From assembly GCA_038501625.1 (NCBI GenBank), contig JAZAYU010000035.1:506001-570000 (forward strand): DNA of 64,000 nt, written 5' to 3'. Positions 1 through 10,583 of the stretch are shown piece after piece (the first letter of the stretch is position 1; every line of letters begins with the position of its first letter). Origin of the DNA: Corbicula japonica (taxonomy: Eukaryota; Mollusca; Bivalvia; Venerida; Cyrenidae). The translations under genes were made by a program, and so were the position numbers. The notes under the pieces are model-generated. The model was given only the letters and a program-made list of their open reading frames with translations, made no database searches and was not told where the DNA came from.

Positions 1-292
1 GTTGACACTTTTTGAGATTTATATCTCAAACAATTGATATCCTGAGAGATCAGGAAAGTAAGACTTCATCTATCAATAAAACAATAGGTGATAAAACCTT
101 AAAATTGATAGCAGTTGAAACTTCTTTGCATTTCAAAGAAATGTTAATAAGTTTAATCAGATAATCAAATTATCAATTTTCACCTATGGCTTCAGGTGAC
201 ATAAGCTTCTAGTTCAGGAAATTGGTTATTTTATCATGATATAATGAAATAATTTTTATAGAGAAAATATTCAAAATTTGTGTTCATAATAG
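1..292. repeat. Left copy of a long direct repeat (LTR-like)
   Basis: This stretch is repeated, identical by eye, at 2401-2692, exactly 2400 bp away. The repeat probably extends left of the window because base 1 is simply where the sequence is cut. Just inside it (293-302) the minus strand reads a short purine run, GGGAGGAA, placed like a polypurine tract. That would make this the 3' repeat of an element transcribed on the minus strand. The outer end does not show the usual TG...CA of LTRs, so LTR identity is only probable. Confidence 0.7.
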
Positions 293-2400
293 TTCCTCCC
301 ATGCTTTTCTAACTTTGGACCCCAAAGTTGAATGATAAATCATATATGGAGCACATAATTTCAAGATTTGATTGCTGAAATAAAATATGCAAATTAAACA
401 TATATAATAATATTTCAAACAATATATCACAATAATGTGTTTATACATTTGTACAAAAATATGGATCCTTTATACAAAATTTACACACGTCGACATGATA
501 AGAAAGGAGGTTTACAGTTAGGACCATCAGTTAGTGATAGAACAGTAACTCTGACCTGTATCAATCACTGGCGATATATTATCCGTAACTGTGGAAAGAA
601 GAAAGGTTATTTACAAAGATCTTGCAAGAATAATTTTAGATTTTGGCATAGTTACTTTTGCAACTGCCTTAATTTAAAACGTGGTTTTATTTCCGAAGGT
701 AGTACCTTGTGGTCACTTTGGACGTAAATTATACCCATGTCCTTGGACATATAATGGTACAGTGTGTTGTTTACCGATGTCCTAAGACATATAGTGGTAA
801 TACAAACATTTATAGTAAAACAATGTGTTGTTTTTTTTTACAACTTATGTTCCACTATTTATAAATTTTGGTAGGTCTATTTGGATATTCTACCTAATAT
901 GTTTTTTGTGACAGTTAACTGTAATAATGTTTACCTTAAATGCTCTCAAAATGTGATTTTCATTAAGAGTTAAAGCCGATTCAGGTTATTAACATAAACA
1001 ATTAAACAATCACTTTCTAATGTCTTCTGACATTATTTTAGCCTTGAGTAATAGGTTATCTTAGATAAGACCTATTATCCAAGTTCATTTCCTGAAAAGC
1101 AAATATTAAAATTTCAATTATTTCATTTAAATATCTAAATCTATTTTGTTTTTCCAAATATTTCATAATTTCACTTTTCTAATCACTTGCACATTTCAAA
1201 GTATTATCTGAAACTAATAATTTTACTTTTTGATTGGATGTTTTGTTTTTGCCTGCAACTGTCTGTTACGGTAAAGATGCATTTTCTTTGTGTCGAGAGT
1301 ACGCACACTGTCTTGATGTAATGTCATGTAGAACTTAAGTGGCACTGCAATATTAATTATTGCTGCGTATTTGATCACAAGTTCTTCCAATAACTCCCTT
1401 GGCCACTTTTGGATATTAGCTTCTATGTCTTTAATTGGATAGTCTTCTGTTGGTTCTCGTTTATGAATGGCTAATTCCACTTTTAAGTTGTTGTTTCTTG
1501 CTTCAACAAGCATCAGCATGTTCAGTTTATGATCAATTGCCTTAATATTCTGCTCATAATTTAGGTTTTTCTCTTCAAGGAGAGCAATGTAATCATCTTT
1601 CTTCTTAATTTCCTCTTGAATATCAAGCTGATTTTGAAAACTATTTGATTCTGTTCTATTTGGATTTGTTGATTTCTTTGATTTCAAAGTTTTTGATGAT
1701 TTATAGAACTCATGTCTTGGAATTAAGTCTTGAATTTCTTCATTTGAAAGTTCGTAAAATGGCAAGGATGAACAGAGCTTTTTACCTTCAATAAATTTGT
1801 GTCTTCTGTCAAAATCACGTTGACGTTGTTTGACACTCTTGTACCTTTTCTGTTGCTTTCCTGTTTCTTGAACCTGGAATTTTGTGTGTCGATCCTGATG
1901 ATTTTCAATAAGGCTTCTCTGATATCCTATAAAGTTGTAGTTTGGTTGTCTTTCATGTTGACCAAACTTGTTTAGGTTCCAATGGTGTTGATATCCATGA
2001 TTCCTTTGTTTGGCTGTGTGCTGGAATTTCCATGCTTCAAAGTTCATTTTGCTTCGATTACAGTTTAGATTTGCTGGATATGAGAGCATCCAGGAAAGTT
2101 ACAGCAGCTAAAAAGTGCTATATCTCGGATTCTCCACCAAATTATTATGATTTAGAAAAGGTTTCTAGTTGAAGAAGTTTAAGTTCGCACAATCGGGGGA
2201 ATTGCGTCGGGTAGAACGAAGACAATTGCAGTTACACTTCCAAAATTTATTGTTGGTTAAGTCCACAAAATATAAGTTCCAAATAATAAAATAATGGGTA
2301 ATTCCACAAAATATCAATATTTAACATAGATTCTTGCAGATGGTAAATTTCCAATCTGCCTAAAAGCAGAATGGTTACAGTTTTTATACTAAAATATTTA
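293..2400 (-). mobile_element. Internal part of an LTR-like insertion
   Basis: The segment lies between two identical direct repeats and interrupts a Penelope-like reverse transcriptase frame at 2692/2693. Its only good ORF is the 288-residue minus-strand frame at 1223-2089. I see no reverse transcriptase, protease or integrase motif, so if it is an LTR element it is non-autonomous. Two related short direct repeats (ATGTCCTnnGACATATA) lie near 738 and 777. No convincing tRNA primer-binding site was found near the inner edge of the right repeat. Confidence 0.55.
1223..2089 (-). CDS. Unrecognised 288-residue coiled-coil protein of the insertion
   Basis: I do not recognise this protein. The first ~110 residues are basic and rich in Gln, Asn, Arg and His. 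Residues ~150-210 are charged, with heptad-like Leu/Ile spacing that suggests a coiled coil (EEIKKKDDYIALLEEKNLNY is typical). The C-terminal ~80 residues are a mixed, probably globular part with a basic tail. There is no zinc knuckle, reverse transcriptase or integrase signature. It fills the middle of an element with long direct terminal repeats, so a Gag-like or other packaging role is possible but only inferred from position and coiled-coil character. The frame is intact, which fits a recent insertion. The start is the first ATG in frame; an internal Met at residue 15 is an alternative. Confidence 0.5.
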   Translation of the reverse strand: MLSYPANLNCNRSKMNFEAWKFQHTAKQRNHGYQHHWNLNKFGQHERQPNYNFIGYQRSLIENHQDRHTKFQVQETGKQQKRYKSVKQRQRDFDRRHKFIEGKKLCSSLPFYELSNEEIQDLIPRHEFYKSSKTLKSKKSTNPNRTESNSFQNQLDIQEEIKKKDDYIALLEEKNLNYEQNIKAIDHKLNMLMLVEARNNNLKVELAIHKREPTEDYPIKDIEANIQKWPRELLEELVIKYAAIINIAVPLKFYMTLHQDSVRTLDTKKMHLYRNRQLQAKTKHPIKK

Positions 2401-2692
2401 GTTGACACTTTTTGAGATTTATATCTCAAACAATTGATATCCTGAGAGATCAGGAAAGTAAGACTTCATCTATCAATAAAACAATAGGTGATAAAACCTT
2501 AAAATTGATAGCAGTTGAAACTTCTTTGCATTTCAAAGAAATGTTAATAAGTTTAATCAGATAATCAAATTATCAATTTTCACCTATGGCTTCAGGTGAC
2601 ATAAGCTTCTAGTTCAGGAAATTGGTTATTTTATCATGATATAATGAAATAATTTTTATAGAGAAAATATTCAAAATTTGTGTTCATAATAG
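2401..2692. repeat. Right copy of the long direct repeat (LTR-like)
   Basis: Every line of this copy matches 1-292 by eye. The match stops abruptly at 2692, where sequence encoding the Penelope-like reverse transcriptase begins (minus-strand peptide ...YKQVIGI). In minus-strand orientation this would be the 5' repeat. Identity between the two copies implies a recent insertion or recent gene conversion. The left limit of the repeat is unknown and may lie before 2401, because its partner is cut by the window edge. Confidence 0.75.
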
Positions 2693-4471
2693 AATGCCTA
2701 TTACTTGTTTATAAATAGAGGTACCAAATCTCAAATAAATATTATCCAATAAAAATGTGAGCGCCTGGATAAGGTCTTGACAGGTCCATGAAGTATAATT
2801 ATCATAAGAACCATCTGTAAAGAATGCCCTATGTTCATTACAAGCAATAAATGTTTTATTTTCTCTAGCAAAAGTTTTTTCAATGAGACTGGTTAGCTTG
2901 TCTCTTATTAAATTATGAGGGAGAGAAGTATACAAGGTAGAAAAATCATATGTAGACAAACAGAACGCCTGAAAATTATTTGATTTAAGTTTCTTCAAAA
3001 CGTCATTTGAATTTTTTATAGACCAAAATAAATTTTTGCCAGTAGTTTCAAAAACTTTTTCGGAATACCTAATTACATGTTCCTTTATAGCTGTAAGACA
3101 AGATGTTAAGAGCACGGATAACTTTGTTGTAGTACAAGAACTAGAGTTAGCGATAAATCTTGCTTTGTACGGTGTTTTGTGCATTTTAGGCAACCAATAC
3201 ATAGTAGGTACTTTGTCTTGTTTAGGCTCAACACTGATTCTAAATTTTGTAATTTGTAGAGTGTGTGCAGTAACAATATCACTCTCAGATGAAGAAGTCA
3301 GTGTATAAGCATTAGTGCTATTAAGCTCTTCAGTTTGAACATTTATATAGTGTATACGTCACACTATAATAACATTATTTGAAGCCTTATCAGCAGGTGT
3401 TAAAACAAATTTGTTGTTAAAATCTTGAATACCTTTTTTCAAATGACGAAAGTTAAAACGAGGTCGAGGTGGTAGTAAAGCTATGTTTCTTTTATAGAAG
3501 GATATACGAGTGTCAATTATTTTGAATATTTGTTTTTTCCAGTTTGAAAGAGAATTAGGCTCAGCATGTTCTCGTTTACACCATTTATTGCAAAAAGAGT
3601 TTAAAGACTCTGCAATTTCCGCACGACAGGTATTAAAGTCGATGTCCGATGGAATTCTGTATTTTGGACCTTTTGAAATTAAATTGCGGATTCTAAAGTC
3701 TTTGATAACATTTAGATCCCCTGTAACGATATGACCGGCAGGTTGATAGCAAAATTTTGAATAAGAACAGTCTCAAGATAATGGTGTGTTTTCAACAATC
3801 TGTAAATCCGAGGTAATTTTGTTGTAATTGAAAATTGTGTTTCTAATAGGCTTGTTATATTTATAACAAACGATGGGTGTTTCTGTATTCTTGAAATAAT
3901 TAGGTATAGCCGATTCAACAGTTTTATCTTTAAATATACTTGGAAGGTCAATAAAATCTATGCCTTTATTTAAAAATGAAATTTTAAGGAAATGTCTTTG
4001 GTGATCAGATTCCAAGTCAATATGTGGTCTTAGAACATGCCGAGTGTAACACTGAGTAAGGCTTGCAACCTCATAAAGTGGATGAGTTCTAATAACAATA
4101 TCATCGGCTTCCTTATCCACTTTTTGTAAACTTGAAATAGAAAGAGAAGCTAAACGCGACAGCATAGCATGTCTTCCAGAATGTTTTAAAATATTTTGAA
4201 GGTCATGAATAGAACAATGAACACGTGATTTTCTTTTGATGTTACCATTAGTCCTTATCCCATGTGACCTCGATTTTCGTTTTCGTATTTGAAGCAATCC
4301 AAAAATGTCAAAATCACGGTTTTTTGAAATGTTGCCTTCTTGATAAATATTATCATTTAAACCAAGTGGATAAGGAGTTTGTAGTTTTTTTATCCAATTA
4401 TCTTCTGAAACAAGTCTTGCTCTAATTTTAAATGCTCTTGAAGCACTGTTATCAAATATAATGTTTTCCAC
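2693..4471 (-). pseudogene. Penelope-like element reverse transcriptase, interrupted
   Basis: One frame runs about 593 codons from ATG 4471 down to 2693 with only two stops, both TGA (3773-3775 and 3359-3361). Recognisable Penelope-like blocks, in order, are: an N-terminal part with a NYFKN...YKYNKPIR motif; a Cys-rich ...FCYQPAGHIVTGDL block after the first TGA; KGPKYRIPSD; an ADKASNN block just before the second TGA; YWLPKMHKTPYKARFI (fingers); and STYDFSTLYTSLPH, which holds the first catalytic Asp. The frame ends at QVIGI, where family members normally continue into the next conserved RT block. It is cut by the insertion at 2692. The YADD-type catalytic motif, thumb and any GIY-YIG endonuclease are absent and would lie left of the window. 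Retrotransposition function is therefore lost here. The family call is confident; the exact clade is not. Confidence 0.85.
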
Positions 4472-5008
4472 AGGTTGAATACTAACGTGTTAAGAAATTT
4501 AAATAAATCGGTGCATGAATGTTCGTCCGCGTTGGTTCGCGCTGATAAATTTTTATTACCCCCTGCAAAGCTGTGTCCGCGCCGTTACGCGGACAAAATG
4601 ATAATCCTGGTGGAATCGCGATGACCTCCAAGAGCTTGGCCGCGGTGATTTCCCCCCAAACGAAATACTGTCCGCAGCGGTAGCGCGGAATCTGTTGAAT
4701 CCGCGCTGCGTGTACTGTATTACCTGTGTAATTTGATATATTTTACTCGATTTTTGCCGAAATTTCGGAAATAAAATATGTTTCCAATTGGGAAAAATGA
4801 CAACTGGATATAATTGGGAACAGGGCCGTTTGCTTTGGGAACAACTCCGTTTTCCGGAGGCGCAGACAGTGCTGAAAAACCCCTGAATATTGTTGTTTTT
4901 ATTATATTAAATAATAGAAACATTTAGGCAAACAATCAGCAGTTACCAGATGATTAATGTTGCTTCTATAATGATAAAACTTTATAATTTTCATCTTATC
5001 TGACCTAG
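4472..5008 (-). other. Upstream part of the Penelope-like element, GC-rich hairpins
   Basis: No coding frame is seen. The stretch 4500-4720 is unusually GC- and CpG-rich for this window and holds short palindromes. One is GTCCGCG...CGCGGAC near 4567-4587; another is AGCGCGGA...TCCGCGCT near 4693-4718. It lies upstream of the reverse transcriptase start, so it may be the 5' untranslated or promoter region of that element. A hammerhead core (CTGATGA...GAAA), known from other Penelope-like elements, was looked for and not found. The right boundary of the element is unclear. Confidence 0.4.
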
Positions 5009-6544
5009 TGACCTAGTTCTTACATATACGCCTTTCCAATAAACAGTTTCGCAGTCCTGTACGAGTTACTTCCCGCGACAGAAAATCAATTCAAAACGAG
5101 GCTCTGCAGGATATCTGAACGATCGGGCTAATGGCTTAAGCACATAATAGCTAACCTTATCCGCTATATTGCAGGTCTGCGTTCGTCGCCGGCGGTGAAA
5201 AAATAAGTTGCTGGTCTGTTATTCTAGCCAGACTTTTTTATGTTTACTATTTGTTAGATATTTAGATTTTTAATGATTTAAGAACATGTACCATTCTTGT
5301 TGATAGTAGGCAGTATGAAACGCAATTTGGACAAACATAAGCATTAATTTTACCAATTATGTACAACAATTTCTTCTTAATATCTTTTCTGCTGAAAATA
5401 TATTTTACTGGTGTAAATGTTGCAAATTGCTAAGGCTAGTAATGCGCTATTATCCGGAAATCGTGATATGTCAACATCTGGTTACATGATCTGTAGACAA
5501 AAAATACAATCTGAATTTGTTCATACTTACACAATTGAACAAAAGAATTGTCCTAAAAATTTAAGGCGTTTATGGTCAACGAATAAATAATTTGAATATT
5601 TAAAATGTTACGTATACTTCACAAGCAAATATGATTGATTCTGTCTTGAAATAAAACAGGATCGGAAATCTGATTGTTTGTTGTAGAAGTATCATTCGTA
5701 GAATAAAATCCAAGGATTTAGATGCCGGCTTCCAAAAAGATGGGAATATTTATATCACAATATGGTTAAATATCCAATTTAGATTTCTTAGGTTTGACAG
5801 ATTGTAATTTTGGCATAAAAGCCCAAACTCTTAATTAAACATATATAAAATGTTTTGACAAGATTTGTTTCTTATTGACGGCTTTTGTTTCTATAACGTG
5901 TCGTAATGTTGATTAAGAATCCATTTAAGTGCTAAATCAAATACATTTGCTGGCACATCCAGTAGTTAAAGGACTCCGAAATACTTAAGAATTGGGAGGT
6001 GTAGATACCTTGCAAACAGAAATTACACGATCTCTATTGGTCAATGATATCTGCCCCTTTAAGTAATTGACAGATGACCCCATGTGCGAGACAGTTTGAC
6101 ATGTTTATGGCATGCCGCCTTCAAAATCAATCGCCGCCGACATAATCACAACATGATGTCAGTAGTTGAATAGACACGCTAATCCGGAAACGAGACTCAA
6201 TTAAGCCGTGAAGAGAACCCTGCGACTGTCTGTTAGTTCAAGTCGTTTAGTGTTTAATGCGAGGAAAAATGAATTGACACTTTTAGTCAGAAACCTGATT
6301 GTTTTATCAATTATTTTCAAAAATATCATGACGCTGATGTATTATTACTAATTCAAAGAGAAAATAAATTTTTCAAAAAATAATTTTATGATAAAAATGA
6401 AAGTTGTAGGTACATATTCCCTATTACGTTATTACAGCGCGCAATCATTTTTTCCTGTAAAGCAGTCACGTGACTGGACAGGGGAGGTAACCAAATAAAT
6501 TCATCGAATTATTGGAAAGGCGTATAATGACCTAGTTTCTTTAC
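5009..6544. mobile_element. TIR-bounded non-coding segment with flanking direct repeats
   Basis: TATACGCCTTTCCAATAA at 5025-5042 is repeated exactly in inverted orientation at 6509-6526 (18 of 18). Just outside, TGACCTAGTTCTTAC (5009-5023) and TGACCTAGTTTCTTTAC (6528-6544) form imperfect direct repeats, one base from each inverted repeat. No ORF of note lies inside. This looks like a non-autonomous or decayed DNA transposon of about 1.5 kb; the superfamily is not recognised. The direct repeats are longer than usual target duplications and could instead be part of the element. Confidence 0.5.
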
Positions 6545-6647
6545 TTGCTCTAGATATCATTGACAAGACAAACATTCTGACCAAATTTGCCATTTAAGGT
6601 TTGATGAAAAATGTGATTGTCACCAAAGTGTTAATGAAGGTAAGTCT

Positions 6648-6730
6648 GTGCCCAAGGTTATAAAACTGAGCATGGAGACCAGTCTCAAATCTCAAGCATC
6701 TGATTGGCTGAAATGGCAACCAGTCACCTG
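6648..6730. repeat. Family B palindromic MITE, left arm only
   Basis: Matches the left arm of family B from GCCCAAGGTTATAAAACTGAG through the central GGCAACCAGTCACC, then changes to unrelated sequence. Full members are foldback repeats of about 145 bp whose arms pair almost perfectly around a GGCGACCAGTCGCC centre (best example 27472-27619). The right arm is missing here. Confidence 0.7.
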
Positions 6731-8031
6731 TGGTTTTCTCCATAAACAGACACCAATGCTTCAATTCCAACAACAATCAATATTACTTGAATCAAATCAA
6801 AATCCAGTCTAACTTACAGTCTTATCAAGCATTTTCTTCAGCCAAAATTTAAAGCTCAATATTTGATATAAACAATAAAATCAAACAGACACAATTTCAT
6901 AACAACCAAATTGACAGTGTGCTAAAGGCTGTCTTACATTTTCTTAACATCACAGAAAATTTAATTTACTTGAAATTTTCTCATGTTTTATTTTACCACA
7001 CAGTCTACTGTTTAGTTGGTCAAAGTTCGAAAATGTGTTAGCAGACAGCTGTCAGGAAATTTCCAGACATTCGGAAATAGGCTTTAGGGTGGCGCAATTC
7101 TGTTCTTGATGATAGTGATTGTTTTAAATTCTGTAAAAAGTAAATTGTTTAATTGTCCAATATTGCTGACAGTAAAATATGTACACGAGGCAAGCTTGAG
7201 GCAGGACAAAAGCTACAGAGATTATTATGGGATTTGAGCAGCATGACAGAAAGATATCTGGTGAAATACAGGGGAGAGTGATTCCTCTATACACTCCCTT
7301 GTCTTCTTGCAGTACAATTTGTGTTTCTATTTTATCATTTCTTTTCAAAACTGGCTCTCCCTTTTTTATTCTGCCAAGACATTCCTATATTATAGATCAA
7401 AGCAAATTTGTTCATTGATTTCTTTTTTTATTATTTACAAATAACATGATTCCCAGCTACAGGATGGAACAATGACAACAGATAATTAAAAGCACTGTCT
7501 GAGGCTTTCAATCAAGTCCGGTTTATCCTTCAGACAGGTTTCAGGTCATGATTTTCATCATCATTTAATCTACTAATGACAGAGTGAGGCCTAGCTATAG
7601 ATAGTCTGTCTATCTCCACATTGTTATTCTGGGGAAAATGATTACATTGTTGGTATTATATGGTCGCATTACTGTGATAATATTTATATGGCCACATTAT
7701 TCTAATAATGTTCAATAATTTGCAATGTTTCAGAGCCAAGCCTGAAGAAATTAACAACTGTAAACAGTATAAAACATTAATATTGCTCACAGCAGTAAAC
7801 CATCAGGGAATAGAAATTAGACACAAGGGTTTGACAAATGTCTTTTTCTCCTCTTTCATCAAATAAAGACCAAAACATCATACAGGTACAATACAACTTA
7901 TTCATATTAGGTACACTATAACTAACATAATAATGTAACTATATAATAGAGATGAAAACAAATATCTGAATATTCAGATATCCAGATTCCTTGTCAGAAT
8001 TCACACATTATAAACACGAAAGTCTTCAGAC
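6731..8031. other. AT-rich non-coding stretch
   Basis: I see no gene, known repeat or tandem array here. The short frames near 7124-7418 overlap on opposite strands and have no recognisable content. Confidence 0.4.
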
Positions 8032-8246
8032 TTAACCCTTTCCTCCATATATACGCATTTTTATGCATGTACGACCAGTGTAGATCCAGATCAGCTGGCA
8101 CATCCATGCCGTCTGATCAGGATCTGCACTGGTCACATTTTGGTCAGAAATAACCTAAAGAATCATAAAGTAAATAGTGCAGATCCTGATCAGATGGCAG
8201 GGATGTGCCGACTGATTTGAATCTACACTGTTCGAGGAAAGGGTAA
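8032..8246. mobile_element. Family A palindromic MITE, copy 1 (near full)
   Basis: Reference description of family A: ends TTAACCCTTTCCTCCATA...TATGGAGGAAAGGGTTAA, about 230-240 bp, in two halves. Each half is itself an inverted repeat built around GATCCAGATCAGC...TGATCAGGATC, joined by GGTCAGAAATAACCTAATGAAT. Good copies are flanked by TTAA. No coding capacity. Copy 1 has a shortened right end (GAGGAAAGGGTAA). Confidence 0.85.
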
Positions 8247-8249
8247 AAC

Positions 8250-8417
8250 ACAAGCAAAAACTGTCTGAAATATACAGACATTAGCAAAAACTAAAAAGTC
8301 TCAAATGTACAGATATCAGCAAAAGCAAAAAAAATAATAATGTCAGAAATGTTCAGACATTAGAAAAAGAAAAAAAGTTTAATATGTTCAGACACACAGC
8401 ACAAGCATTAAAGTGTC
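8250..8417. repeat. Left part of a split 36-bp minisatellite
   Basis: Degenerate units of the type AAATGTTCAGACATTAGCACAAG, with about 36-45 bp spacing. The same unit continues at 10279-10540 on the far side of the element at 8418-10278, so one array has been split. Confidence 0.65.
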
Positions 8418-8759
8418 AACAAGAGCTGTCAGAGGAGACAGCATGCTCGACTATTCGAATCATTTGAAACAAATGCAATTTGAAGATTAAAACAGTAACA
8501 ACTATGGCCATACATTCATGTGCAATCAGTAAAAATATTAACAAATATTAACAAGTGAATGGTAAGGGAAAAATTCATTTCAAATAACAGAAATAATTTC
8601 TTAATGTACCATAAATATTAAACTGAAAAGGGGAATAACTATGAAATATTTCTGAAGTTGTTAGAAAACTTGTTAGAAATTTTTTTATTAGAGATATTTA
8701 CTTTTAGTCAATTATCAATCACTTCAGTAATGTTACAGAAAAGAACTGACCTAAAGGCA

Positions 8760-9680
8760 TGGAAATGGTACACGACTCACCAGCTTGTCATGGTGAACAT
8801 TTCTGGCAAGTTACTATATTCCTAATGTATTTAAAACCCTGACAAGAAAATTCTATTTTAGTAGCAGTGACCTTGGACCTACAGGCATGGGCATGGTACG
8901 GGACACACCAACTTGTCATGATGACCATTTGTGTCAAGTTATTTTGAAATCACTCTATCGAAGTTACAGCCCGGACAAGAGAATTCTATTTTTAGTAACA
9001 GTGACCTTGACCTACAGGCATGGTCATGGTATGGGATACAACACCCTGTCATTGTGAACAATTGTGCCAAGTTATTTTGAAATCCGTCCATTTATAATGA
9101 AGTTACATCCCGGACAAGAAAATTCTGTTTTAAGTAACAGTGACCTGGACCTTCAGGCTTGGGTATTGTGTGGACACACTGCCTTGTCATAGTGAACGTT
9201 TGTGCAAAGTTATTTTGAAATCCCTCCATTCATAACAAAGTAACAGCACGGACAAGAGAATTCTATTTTTTGTAAGATTGACCTTGACCTTTGACCTACA
9301 GGCATGGGCATGGTACGCGACACACCACCCTGTCATAGTGAACATTTGTGTCAAGTTATTTCGAAATCCCTCCATTCAAAACAAAGTTACAGCCTGGACA
9401 AGAAAATTCTATTTTTAGTAACAGTCACCTTGACCTTGGATCTACAGCCATGGGTATTGTGCGGACACACAGCCTTGTCATTGTGAACATTTGTGTCAAG
9501 TTATATTGAAATCCCTCCATTCATAACAAAGTTACAGCCCGGACAAGAAAATTCTATTTTTTGTAACAGTGACCTTGACCTTCGACCTACAGGCATAGGT
9601 ATTGTACGCGACACACCGCCTTGTCATGGTGAACATTTGTGCCAAGTTATTTTGAAATCCCTCCATTAATAATGAAGTTA
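8760..9680. repeat. Tandem block, units about 126-148 bp
   Basis: Seven diverged units, each with GTCATnGTGAACATTTGTG, AAGTTATTTTGAAATCCCTCC, ACAGCCCGGACAAGA and CAGTGACCTTGACCT. Unit starts fall near 8787, 8913, 9046, 9184, 9332, 9475 and 9622. Related but older units occur at 15540-15850. Confidence 0.8.
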
Positions 9681-10205
9681 AGGGCCGAGTGTATATTTTG
9701 CTTAACACAAAATGTAAGTGGAAAGGGGGCATAATTTGAAAAATATTGAAAGCAGGGTTATGGGTCTTGTTGGTTATGATGTAGATTTTGATGGTGAAAA
9801 TATATTTCAAGTTTCAAGGCAATATCTCAAGTAGTTTTGAAGTTATGGGCAAAATGCATATTTTGCTTAACACAAAATATAAGAAAAAAGGGGCATAACT
9901 TGAAATATATTGACAGCAGAGTTATGGGTCTTGTTGGTAATGATGTAGAATTTGATGGTGAATATATATTCCAAATTTCAAGTTGATATCTCCAGTAGTT
10001 TATAAGTTATGGACCAAAGTGCATATTTTCCTTAACGCAAAATTTAAGTGAAAAAGGGGCATAACTTAAAAAATATTTGTAGCAGAGTTATGGGTCTTGT
10101 TGGTAATGATGTAGAATTTGATGGTGAATATATATTTCAAGTTTGAAGTTGATATCATAAGTAGTTTTTAAGTTATGGACCAAAGTGCATATTTTGTTTA
10201 ACGGA
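9680..10205. repeat. Tandem block, units about 165 bp
   Basis: Three to four units share TATTTTGCTTAACACAAAAT, GGGTCTTGTTGGTAATGATG and AAGTTGATATC. Unit starts fall near 9695, 9859, 10025 and 10191. The array runs straight into the (GCCGAC) microsatellite and the 3' end of the element. Confidence 0.75.
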
Positions 10206-10278
10206 CGGAGCCGCCGACGCCGACGCCGACACCGGGGTGAGTAGGATAGCTCCCCTATTCTTCGAATAGTCGAGCTAA

Positions 10279-10540
10279 AAATGATCAGAATTCGCACATG
10301 TTTACAATGTATACAATGTTCAGACAAATGAACAAGTTGACAATATCTGAAATGTTCATAAATTAGCACAGTTCAGACATTTAAACAAGTTGTCAAAATC
10401 TAAAAATGTCCAGCATTTGCACAAGTTTACAAAAACTAAAATGTTCAGACTTTAACACAAGTTTACAATGTCTAAAATGTTCAGACTTCAGCACAAGTTT
10501 ACAATATCTAAAATGTTCAGACATTAGCACAGACACATTG
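10279..10540. repeat. Right part of the split 36-bp minisatellite
   Basis: About seven units of TCTAAAATGTTCAGACnTnAGCACAAGTTTACAAT, with a 36-bp period that is clearest at 10415-10535. It continues the array at 8250-8417. Confidence 0.75.
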
Positions 10541-10583
10541 CCAAACTCAATGCTAAATACAGAAGTAAATGCTGAGTAAAATA

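Larger units (their letters stand above)
8418..10278. mobile_element. Non-autonomous element with tandem-repeat core, in a minisatellite
   Basis: The ends carry GCTCGACTATTCGAA (about 8443-8457) and its inverse TTCGAATAGTCGAGC (about 10261-10275). The 5' end begins AAGAGCTGTCAGAGGAGACA; the 3' end has a (GCCGAC)n-like microsatellite at about 10209-10230 followed by GGGGTGAGTAGGATAGCTC. The core holds two tandem blocks, at 8760-9680 and 9680-10205. No protein is encoded. The plan of short terminal motifs, microsatellite near the 3' end and a core of ~160-bp repeats resembles the Pearl/Helentron-like elements described in bivalves. That class assignment is from memory and tentative. Confidence 0.6.

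Noticed and set aside
437..727. 96-codon plus-strand frame inside the LTR-like insertion.
   Set aside because: No recognisable content. It is opposite in direction to the likely transcription of the element and has odd Cys/Lys-rich composition; probably chance.
2684..2692. The last two codons and stop of the reverse transcriptase frame could be read as a natural end (...GILL stop).
   Set aside because: Those bases belong to the inserted direct repeat, so the frame ends by interruption, not by a native stop.
4500..4720. GC-rich hairpins considered as a hammerhead ribozyme.
   Set aside because: The conserved core CTGATGA and GAAA were not found in the right order on either strand. The hairpins are kept only as structural observations.
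9187..9810. Short frames on both strands sharing MEGFRNNLTQMFTM-like peptides.
   Set aside because: They come from the ~140-bp tandem units of the element at 8418-10278 and contain no protein signature.
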